Shown here one piece after another: positions 49,801 through 61,800 of a DNA stretch of 64,000 bases; position 1 is the stretch's first letter, and every line of letters starts with the position of its first letter. This DNA comes from Diphasiastrum complanatum (Eukaryota > Streptophyta > Lycopodiopsida > Lycopodiales > Lycopodiaceae). A program made the position numbers and the translations under genes. The stretch spans positions 36,928,991 through 36,992,990 of the forward strand of contig CM055109.1 of NCBI GenBank assembly GCA_029204225.1, read 5' to 3'. The notes beneath the pieces are model-generated. The model did not search any database and was not told where the DNA came from. It saw only the letters and a list, made by a program, of their open reading frames with translations.

Positions 49801-52800
49801 GAGGGTTGAGTTAATGGAGCGTCATAGCTATTTGGTCCATTGAACTGATTAGAAAGCCTCTTATCTTCGCAGGGCCCTCATTTATCTTGCCAAACATTAT
49901 TGAGCTGGGAAGCTGCAAGTGGTGCTTTAGCCAGTAGAGTTGAGCCTTGGATTTCAAGGACAGCTAAATTAACTCCCTTTATACGATTGACATATTCTAC
50001 CTTTTACAAGAGGGAGTATTTATGATCAAAGTTACAAATTTAGGTGCAAATTTCTATGTGGTCACAAATTTCTGTGTACTCAACCTGCAAATCTGTAAAG
50101 TTGATAAAACAATGGAGCAACCTTTAGCCATAGGACTCTTAGAAAACCGACTTGCTCATACAAGTAACCTAAGACAAAAATCCTATTGCTGTTAGACAAT
50201 AGCCATACACTTACAAGGAAGAGAACACAAACAACAGTGATGAAACAATGATGAGATAACTCTAACTATGTCCCATTGCCACTGGACTAGGGTGCACTAC
50301 ATACTTACTTACAGACAATAGTCTATGCCAAAAAGCAAAAGCAAACTAAAAGCAACCTTAAAGCAATTGCCTATTTGATGTCTCTATATAAGGTAAAAGC
50401 ACCAAACACCTATCTGTAGCAAAACTTGTGCTCCAACACTAGAATCTCAAACTTGAGTCTAACTAAATTCTAACTTGACTTTACTAAATATAGTTAGAGG
50501 CCCCTAGAATTAGCACGCAGGCATGGCCTAATATTCTAATTAATCCTCGATGTCAACATTAGGGGTAATAATTTGAACATTAAGTCTAACATGTTAGAAA
50601 TTAAATCTGCATGCTCCCAAGCTGATGAAGCATGTAGTCCTTCCTACAACCCTTGGCCATTAGGTCTCCCTGCAGGTCTTATTTGCACCCCTAATGTTGG
50701 TTTGGCCATTCCTACGAGCTATTATAGGGGCCATTTCTATTTTTAATAAATCCTAAGTCAAGTTAATTAGTCTTGCATGTACGAGGGAGAATAGTTCCAG
50801 ATTAGAAAATGATTTTAGGGTCTTTATCCAAAATAGAGTGCAATTATAGTAATCAGCTTTTTGCTTTCAGCTTTTGCTCTATGCTTTAGTTTTTTCCAAA
50901 GACTAGAGAAAGTATATAAGGAGGGCTGGCGCACCTCCAATCATTCCATTGTAGAGACTATGCTCATTCTTCTATTAATCTAAGTTCTCTTTAGTCTCTT
51001 ATGTTGATCTTACTTGTGTGTGTGAGTGCTAATATGATTAGTTCACTCCTATCTAGATTTTGAGCATCAAATTTGGACATGGTGTCAGAGCAGGCTTCAT
51101 GATCTTGGAAGCTATCAAGATCCTACATGAGGGAGAGATTGTTTGCAGGTGTGCAATCAGATTATTGAAGGAGCTGTAACTGCAGTGGAGTCAATGTTGT
51201 TATGAGCACAACGTGGATCTTCTAGGAGAAGATTGGATTGTCGAAGAAGAGTTACGAATCTGTTTGCTGAGCTGGATCGCTACCTAATCGGTTTGCTATT
51301 GATTGCAGATTGCTGCCTACAGATCGCTGCTGGTGCATCAGACATCTTTGCTGCTTGTTGATCGCTGTCTGCATCAGAGTTGTTTGCTGGCCTGAATATC
51401 TGTTTGCTGGAACCTGATCGCTGAACCTGTCCGCTGAATTTACAGACCTGTTCGATAGATATATAGATCTGTTTGCTGCTGTTGAAACTTCAGATCTGAT
51501 CGCTGAACTGCAGATTGGACCTGTTTACTGCTGCTGTCTGTTCACTGGAAGTGGATTGACCTACAGAGGCTGATGTTTACTGCATCACTTAGCAAGCGTA
51601 CATGAGGAAATACAAATGGACCTTTACTTGTGTTGCTGGAATCTAGTAAGCTAGATGGTACTACCTTCAGCATATGGAGGTTCAAGATGCAGAATGTTCT
51701 CCAAGATTGAGAATATTCGGACATTGTCACAGGTTTTCAGATATTTCCTACTATAGACAGGGAGTTGCGAGAGTATCAGTAGGAGAAAAGCTCATCATAT
51801 CATTAACTTGTCTATTAAAGATATGATTATACCTCACATCAGGGATGCTGTTGGACAAGGAGGCTTGGGATATTTTGAAGAATTTATACGAGATTGTGAT
51901 TCAATCTCAAATTTTGTTCTTAACTATTAAGCTACATACGTTAAAGATGGGTACAGGTGAATCAATAACGAATTACTTTACTCGAGTGAAGGGTCTGAGA
52001 GGGGAACTTATTGTAGTTGGAGAAAGTGTTCCGGATTCAATGTCGGTATTTATCATGCTTAATAGCTTACCTTTGGCCTATCAAACTTTGTTATGATGTT
52101 GTCTTTATGGGAGACAAGACCTTCTTTCAATGAGTTGAATGCAATACTGCTATAGGAGGAAATGAGACGACAATATCTTGTCAACAGGGACGATTTCAAA
52201 GAGCATACATTCGTAGCAAAGAAGCAAGAGCAAAGTTCCAAGAAAGGTGGCAAAGGGAAAGAGAACAAAAGGAAGAAGAAGCAGCAAGATCAGGACAAAA
52301 ATCAATCAAATCAACCAGAAGATGGAAAAAAAGCAATTCGAAAAGGAAATTGCTTTATTTGCGGAAAGCTAGCGCATTATGCAAGGAGTGGTGGAAAAAC
52401 AAGTTTAAGAAGCAAGATGGAAATTTTGTTGAAGAAGAAGAAGGAATTAATACAAAATTAAGTGCTTTGGATCTTGACGATTTTGGCATCAACATCTTCA
52501 GGTGACTTCTCAAAGGAAGAGGAGTGTTGGTTTATTGATTCAAGTGCATTGAAACATATGACACCTAGGTGAGGTTGGTTATCTAGTTTTCAAGAACTAG
52601 ATGATGGATCAAATGTCAAGTTGGGAGATAACTGCACATATGATATAAAGCGAGTTGGAAAAGCACAAGTTCAAAGATTGGAGACATAAAGGATGTGCTT
52701 TATGTACCAGGAATCAAGAAGAACTTACTCTCAGTTTCAGTTGTTGTGAAGCAACATATGATTGTACAGTTTGATGAAGAGCGGTGTCTCATCAAAAGGA

Positions 52801-55800
52801 AGGACAATGAAGTAGTAGCTGAGGGCATTCTTGCAGGAAGGTTGTACAAACGTCATGCTCAAGTGGTGGGTCATCATGCAAGTATTGCGGATATTGAATC
52901 AATGAGTAAGTTATGGCACGAAAGGTTTGGACATCTAAACTTCAAAAGTCTACAAGTCTTGAGGAAATACAACATAGTTATTGGTTTACCTCAAGTTGTT
53001 TTTGATCAAAAGTTTTGTGAGGACTGTGTCTTAGGGAAACATCATATAAAGAAATTTCAGGGCAAGAAATGTTCTAGAACTTGTTCATACAAATTTGTGT
53101 GGTCCTATAAAAACTCGCTCTTATGGAGGAGCAAGTTATTTTACGACGTTTGTTGATGATTATTCTAGGAAGATGTGGGTATATACATCTTCACAAGCAT
53201 AAGGCTGAGGCATTTAACATGGTTTAAGACACAGGTGGAGAAAGAAACAGATATACAGATTAAGATACTTCGTTCAAATAAAGGGGGTGAGTATCTTTCT
53301 ATAGAATTTCAGGTGTTTTGCAAGGATCATGGTATAAAGGGACGATTTGCAAGTATTAAAATGCTTAACAAGATGGAGTTGCAAAGAGGAAGAATCGGTC
53401 TATTGGTGAAATTGTGAGGAGCATGCTTAAAAGTAAGAAACTTCTAAATATGTTTTGGGGTGAAGCAGTTCAGACAACCGTTTATCTTTTGAATCGAAGT
53501 CCTACAAAAGTTCTAGAAAATCGAACTCGAGAGGAAGCTGACATTGGTCGGAAACCTGATGTAAGTCATTTGAGAGGTTTTGGAAGTATTGCATATGCTC
53601 ACATACCTAAGGAATCAAGGAGCAAATTGGATTCAAAGCCTACTAAGTGCTTATTTCTTGGTTACGATAGTCTAGAGAAGGGATATAGGTTGTTTGACTT
53701 GGAGAGTAAGAAAGTTATTATAAATAGGGATGTAATCTTTGTTGATGATGGATCTCATAAAGATATAGAGATATCTTATAATAGGAATAAAGATGGAGGA
53801 ATTCCTATCTTGTGTGATGAGTCATTACAAGAGCTTGAATTAGCACTTGTACTGCCTAACAACAACTCAAGCATGAGAAAGGAAAAAGGAAGGAGAGATC
53901 AAGTACATGGATTATTATTCACCTCCTAGTTCACCAGGCAGGAAGCATCCTACATCAGATACTAGAAGATTACCTAGATGGTACTATGAAACTATGAAGG
54001 ATAGTGTTATCTTGGAACAGGGAGGATCTAGTTCACATGGAACTAGGAGATCTGCTAGGCTTGAAAAGCATCACGAGGATCACTATCGACAGGAGGATCA
54101 TCAGGAGGATCATCATGAGGATGGGGATGCACAATTTGCATATATGGCTACAATGTTGGAAACCAAGGATCTATTGGATGCAAGTGGATCTATAGAACTC
54201 AGTATAAATTGGATGGTTCTATAGACAAACATAAGGCAAGGTTGGTTGCAAAAGGGTATGCTCAACAAGAAGTGATTGACTATGAAGAAACTTTTGCAGC
54301 AGTTGCTAAGTTAACTACTATGAGGACATTTTGTCATTGGCAGCTTAGTTTGGATGGGATATTCGACAAATGGATGTTAAGAGTGCATTCTTGGATGGAT
54401 TTCTAGAGGAGGAAGTCTACATGGAGGGATACATAGTAGCAGGATAGGAAGAGAACGTTTGCAAGTTGGACAAGGCATTATACGGACTTAAGCAAGCACC
54501 TAGGGCATGGTACATGAGGATTGACACATGCTTTGAGGATCTTGGCTTGCAGAGGAGTAGTTCGGAGTCTACACTTTATGTTTTGATCAGAGATGGTCAT
54601 ATTTTGTAGTAGTGATGTATGTGGATGATCTTGTTATCACAAGTTTGGATCGTGATGTGACTATTGATCTCTCAATCTAAGTATGCTCATGAACTTCTTG
54701 AAAAGTTTAATATGTCAAATTGCAAGCCTATTTCTACACCATATGATAGCGGACGTAAGATTACTAAAGTTGAAGATGATCAAGATGTAGATGAGAAGTT
54801 ATTAGAAAGCTTGTTGGAAGCTCAATGTATCTGACTACTACAAGACCATATATTGCTTATGCTTTTAGTATAGTTAGTCAACTTATGACTAAGCCTAAGC
54901 AGATTCACTAGAAAGTTGCTAAGCGAGTATTCATATATATCTAGGGTACATTGAGGTTTGGTATTTTCTAAGGAAGACGGGATGTTTTGCAATTGCAAGG
55001 ATATGTGGATGTACAGAGATGCAAAAGATCGAAGATCTACTATAGGTTATGTCTTTAGTCTTGGTTTAGGTCACTATTGCATGCTATTGGATTATCATTT
55101 ACAGAGGTAGAGTACTGAGCTACTACGAGTACAATAATTGAAGCAATATGGTTACGAAGGATTCTACATGATCTTCATATGGTACATGATACACCTATAG
55201 TTCTTCATATATAGTCACTTGCCCTAAACAACTTTCCAAGCTAGAAAGCATCTCATCATGACATCTATTTATCCTGACACTATGTCATATGTTGGAACCA
55301 AACAAATTGTCCAGAGCCCAGCAGCAACTTAAATACTGACCAAAAATATTGGAACTCTTATAGACTTCATTATAATCATCAGTTTTCAAATGCATTACAG
55401 AATCAGGGGGGCCGTCTGAAATTGTTTTCTTCCCCCATCAGAACGTATTGCATTCTCTCGTCCATAATCTGGAATACATACAATGGGAAGTTAATGTTTG
55501 GCTGATTGGAGACATTCCACTTTATCCAGATCTAACCAACTGTGTGATTTTGAATTCCCTGGCTCTGTGGGAATGCGGATTTCCAGTGGATATTCTACAA
55601 TCTTCCCACCATCTGTTTTCCTTCTTTTAGATGGACAATGGTTTGAACCCAACTTGTGCACCGAGAAGGCACTATGTTAATGTGATGAGCCTCTGTCCTT
55701 CAGCATAGCTGCATCCTTGCTTGCAGCTAGGCATTGAAAGTTATAAGCATCTTCCTCCTTGTACCAGCTCTGTTCTTCAGGCTTCTCATAAAGCAAACAA

Positions 55801-58800
55801 TTAACGACGGCCTACTTTGTTTGCAACTCATCGTCCAACTCATTTTAATCAGGGTTTTATCCCAACTCAGGCATATCAAATGGCTGGACATGTATATGCT
55901 GCTGGTTTAGCATTATTTTTGTCTAGTTCCAACAACAAAACATAATGCTTGTCTATGCAGTCAAACACGTCTCCTTACTTGGCTCTACGTTTTTTTGTTG
56001 GAGAAGAAGTGGAATTATATTCCCAATGAATCTCGATTCTTTAATGTGTGAATCTATTTTATGAATTCATTTGCCTTTGAATATTCAGAAATTTCTACCC
56101 TTATTTTTCATTTTTCTGTCAAAATTATAAAAACTTGTAAGGGTGTTTCCAATTTTGTTTGGTGGGAGCCGTATTCAAAGCTGCGAAAACCATTTCTAAT
56201 CGATTCAAATTGATTTGAATCGCCTGGGGACTCTTGAGTGGAATCATTGTAGGCCAAGCTTGAGCTGTTGCTGTATGCATTTGATTGATTTGAAAGGGTG
56301 CTTATTTGACAGTGATTAAGGTTAAGAATCACTTCACTCGATTTCCTCCATTTTGGCAGTTTTCATTGTCTTTCATGCATCCTTCCTGCTTGAATAGATT
56401 GCCTGTAGTCCATTTGACCTGTTTTCCATACTGCTTTTTACACCAATTGGGAAGAGCCTCTTGCAACACCCTGATAGGCACCTCAAACTTACCAATCCCT
56501 TGCTTTCTCTTTGGTATCAATTGTGAGGTTACTCATTTTTCTTATTTGGCCCTCATTTACTAGCCAGCTATAGAAATGAAGCTCCTTCTGACGACCAAGG
56601 TCCTTTTATGGAACGCTCAAGGCTTGGTTATTTATGGGCCCACTGTGTTTATTCCTTCCCAAGTACCTGAACTGTTCTTAAAAGATATCATATCACTTGG
56701 CTTTCATGGCTTGGCACAGGCCGTTGGTAACCTGCTTAGCCAGTCCATCAACTTGATGACCAGCTCTCAACCTTAACATTGTCTTCCTTGTCCTCTTTGC
56801 CTATGGTGCTGTAGTACAGCTAAGCCTATGCCAGTTTTCTCACTTAAAATATACAACTTGGTTGCTTGGCCGTCTTTGGCATGACAGCCCATGGCATGAT
56901 TGATGTCACCCTGCAGTTACCCGTTTACTTCACATGCATTAACTGTGTAGCACGGATAGGCGGCCCTATCTTTGTATTAGCAGGCTTTATGGATTAAATC
57001 ATACCAAGCATGCCAGTGTAAGATGTCGTAACATACATTACCAGAAAATAAGCATTTTGTTGATGTATTCAGATACTAAAGATCATCATTAGGGTTCAAT
57101 TGTTGAAAATATTTGATGGGGATATCGCTTTACCGCTATTTGTTTCTGGTGACGTTAGTTAGCTTCCATTATTTGCTTTAGTCTTTCGTTTTTTATAATT
57201 GAGGTGTTGGCTGAACAAAAGTTCTCTCTCTGAGAAATAAACTTGACTATTTTTTAAATTTTTATATTTAACATCTATTTATGTGTGTTATTGTGTATGG
57301 TAGTGTTGCAAACTTCTCTTGAATATTATATATACATAAACCACAAGCTTATATGTTTGGCTTTTCCTCCAGGTAGAATCAACAATCAAGTATATCTGTT
57401 TACAAGAAGGTGAAGGAGCAGTCTTAGTATTTCTGACGGGCTGGGATGATATCGCTAAGCTGATGGAAAGAATAAAGGCAGATCAGATACTGGGCAATAG
57501 ATCAAGGTTCCTCTTACTTCCGTTGCATGGTTCCATGCCCACGATAAATCAAAGGGAAATATTCCAGCGACCTCCCCTTGGCATAAGGTCTTTTCTATGC
57601 GCATTGTACAGTGTCTTTTTTACCTTGATAACTGAATGGATTCTTCAGAAGGCCATTTCTTTGGTCTAGACGTTGAAAGGAGCCAGTGCTGCTTTCATTT
57701 CCATAATAAATTGTTAGAACATTTTTATGATCCACAGGATCTCTATCGTGATGTGGGACTTACAAATGGTATCGTATGTCTAAAGACACCAGTACTAAAT
57801 GAATGTCTTTTCTCATTTAAGTGTTGTAGTCCTCTGGGGCCTCATGGTCTTGTAAACAGTTTCAAGGTATGGATATTCCTTTGCTACCAGAGGTCACTAT
57901 GTTATGGAGGAAGTGAGGACCTCAGCTGATAGGTGCATAAAATTCTCAGGATAATTCATCATTTTGGCATCCTGTTTGTTGCTTAGCACACCACAGAATG
58001 TGCACCCGTAAGACAAGAAAAATGAAAAGTTTTGATCTTTAAAAGGAACTATTTAACAGAATTCTGCAACGTGAAAGGGGCCAGTTATGCAATGCTCTGA
58101 AGGCTTAGCATTCTCTATCCTCAGCTCTTTCCTTCTCCTTTCTCTGCAGCAGTTGGCTGACCTTCCTCGACAGAAATTCATGTTGTAGGTCTTCCATTTT
58201 CATCTTAGGATTGAGAATAGTCGCTGCCTCTATGCTTGGCATTGCCATATGACTAGACTGTCCGCTTGGATCAGAGACTTTTTTACGGTTCTCGGAGTTA
58301 TGCTTCTCCACAGTTTGTTAGTTTTTGGATTCTGTATTTGTTTTTAGTTTGATATAATCAGTTCTTTGATTTAGATTTTAGATAGACTTGGAAACCAGAA
58401 TTCCAGATATACCCACCATTTCATAATTCACAATCATGATGGATTGGCTCATTTGTGTAAAAATTATTGGAAACTTCTCCTTTTCACGCTCTTATCAGTA
58501 TCGCATATTTTTGCTGTGGGATTGTACTTACATATTGCTACATAAGAAGTCACGGGCCTTGGGTAGTGGGCAGAGTTTGCACTGGATAAGATTGACATAT
58601 GTAATGGTTGGAAGACAAGCAAAGAATTTATCTATCAAATTTGACATCTTTAGAGAGCCAACTATGTCAATTGTGGTTGAGCTTTTTCTGAATAAAATTT
58701 TACAAATTTATAATGCGACTTTTTCTCCCTTACGTATGTCATGCAAGTTGATGCTGTCCAGCAAAACATGTTTCACATACTTTAGTGGTGAGAGCAGCTC

Positions 58801-61800
58801 TGAATTTGTTCCTTCTTTGTGTGAGTATATAATGCATAATTCCGTAGTATACAGAACATGCACGTACAAAACGTAGTTCCATATGCCTAGAAATTCGATT
58901 GATTTCTTTTTTGTCATATTAGAAAAAAAAAAACCTGTATTGCTTTTACTAGTTTGGGGTTAAAAAAAAGACCTGGAAAAATATACATCTATGGCATGAC
59001 AGGGACGTCTTTGGCAAACTTGTTAGGGTCATGAGGCCCTTTTGCATAGTTTTTTTTCCTCAAGTGTAGGGTTTCACGATTTAGTGTAGGTCTTAGGCCT
59101 CCATTGGCATTACGGTTTAGGTCTTAGGTGGCTTTAGGGTTGTTTTAGCTCCCTTTTTTCCACTTATCCACTTTGCATTGAGCTTTTGACCTTTTTTTAT
59201 AGCGTCTTGAGGGTTTCTATAGCCATGCCTATGGTGGGATGAGGCGTGTGGCCGGAGGTGCATCTCTTGGTGGGAGACACCATAGTTTTTACAAGTTAAC
59301 ATGCACACAGATGGCGTTACTTGTTTTGTGGTGCTACCTTTTGCAGCACGATGATGAGGATCAGATCACATTTGCCGGTTTGACTAGGCCAGATGGGTGG
59401 ACTATGGGCATTGCCCCATGTATGGCAGTTCCTACACCTGAGTGAGAGTGCCTATTGAGCACATATGGAGGAGCAGCAGCGACTGCCCAGACTAGAGATT
59501 GGTGGGTAGCTAGTTTCTATTGGCATAGGATCAGGGGCTGGCAGTAGTGGTGCACACTCTAGCATAGGGCCACTACGGCCTAGTTCATTAGCAACAGGCC
59601 CATCACGACCTCTATCAATAGTAGCAAGAGCAGAAGGGCCATCACAGCCTAGTCCATCAATAGTAGGGCCATCACAGACTTCATCGGCAAAGTCAGGCCG
59701 ACCATCAACAGTAACAGGAGGGCCATCATCTATAAAAGAGGCTTTTCCATCAAGGGGGTCAGTTGGGGGAGGGCCCACTGAGGGTAGTGGGTTAGGTTCA
59801 GCAAAGAAGCAGTTCCTATGGCGACTATGGGAGGTGTTCTGGAGATACCCCCTGCCTGTTCGTTTTAAATTTTCTTTCTTAGATTTTAAAAGCAAAATAT
59901 GGATCTCATTATTTTCTAAAACATTTAAAGTATGTACAAGACAATGTTCTATACATGCTTGTTACGTACGCTATGAAACTATGCTCAGAACTTTTGTGCT
60001 AGCTGAGAGCTCAACAGAAGCTTCTCTGAAACATGTCTTTTTTTTGGTTTCTAGCTAATGTCACAATTTTTCAATTAGACTGTCTCAACACATGCCAGAG
60101 CAGATTGTTTGCAAGAGGTCAGGTCGTTTGTGAAAACTCCCTGTAAATGTTATCGTTTACACTTTGAATGCTTAATTTTACAGTTAGAACTAGCCATATC
60201 TGGTTGAATGCTGAAAGAGCACATAGTGAGCTTTGACTATTGTCATTCTATTGTATTGTTGGTCCAGTTCGCTTCTCACATTGTTTGATTTCATTTATGC
60301 TGCAGGAAAATTGTTTTGGCCACAAATATTGCTGAAACAAGTATTACTATTGATGATGTTGTGTATGTTATTGATTGTGGGATGGCTAAGGAAACAAGCT
60401 ATGATGCTCTTAATAAGCTTGCTTGCTTGTTACCATCGTGGATATCTCAGGCGTCTGCTCATCAGGTACTCGGGTTTGGTTTTTGTTCTGTAGAAATGTT
60501 GGTGCACTTCCATCAGTTATATAAAAAAAAAGTAAGTATACAAAAAAAAAAAAAAAATCCTAGCATTTTAGGTTTTCTCTATATATCACACTTAATATAA
60601 ATCATCATTCAAAATTATAGATTTGAGTGCAATGATAGATCCTGTATGCTTTTTTGTCTGCTGTCCATAAGTTTTTAGTGCTGCAAAAAGCAAAAAGTTC
60701 TAAGATAGAATCCTGTATGCCTTTTTGTCTGCTGTCTATAAGTTTATAGCATAGTTGCCCAGAAACGCGTTTCTTCTCCAGAAACGCGTTTCTGCAGAAA
60801 AACGTTTCTAGAAACGCGTTTCTGCAGAAAAACGTTTCTAGAAACGCGTTTCTGGATCCAGAATCGCTGGAAAAAAATCAGAAACAGGTCTGTAAAAATT
60901 CATAGGGATTGACAGAATCAAACAAGGATTGCTGCACCTAAACTGGACCACACTGTAACCGAAACACTCGGCAACCTACATAAATGCAATGCCCTTGATT
61001 AGAGCTTTAATTTGATACCCATATTGCCCACAAAAATCAAAAAAATAAAATTTAAAAGACGGACTCCCAAACCAGAAACGCATTTCTGAACGCGTTTCTA
61101 GAAACGATGTGCATCTATGGTTTATAGTGCTGCAAAAAGCAAAAACTTCTATGTTATCTCTTTCTAAGCTTTGTCGTTGCATGCTCCAATTCTAAATTTG
61201 GTCAAGTGAGGAGCTACAGTGTTAATAAATTTGAGTGCAGGCAAAAATGTCATCTACTATATTTGCTGCATAATATTCTCAGACTTGTGTGAACTACTTT
61301 GAGTGCAAGTAGATAACCTAGAAAATCTTGTAGCTTTGGAGGTTACAATAAACCTCTCTTTTCAATCATTTCTGATTAAAACTACTCGTGGTCTTGGACT
61401 GGTTTTTCGTGGAACTTTTCTCTTTTTAATCATTTCTGATTATAACTAATTGTGGTCTCTGACTGGTTTTTCATGGAACTAATTGGTTGCCTGTTCTTTT
61501 ATTCTTAGTACAGATAGAATGGACATGACTCTATTCAGAAAGATTGTGTAAAGTTTTTGGAGAGTGAGTAGAGAACATGAACTCCAGCGTAGTCTAGTTT
61601 AACTAAACTATGACAAGGAAAAGATGAATAAAAAGATGGATTTTCAAGATTATGCTCAAAGCATAGTAAGGGATTAAAATTGTAGACTGGAAAATAGCTT
61701 AGTGCCAAAGTCTTCCAGTAGCAACTTACAAATCCCATTGTTGACAAAGAAATGTGGTTTCCAACTTCAGGACTTACAAAAAATTATGTTGCTGAAACTT

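Noticed and set aside
59452-59895. A 147-codon minus-strand frame with repeated D-G-P
   Set aside because: It looks like a degenerate short tandem repeat (GGCCATC and variants) translated by chance. There is no domain and no splice context.
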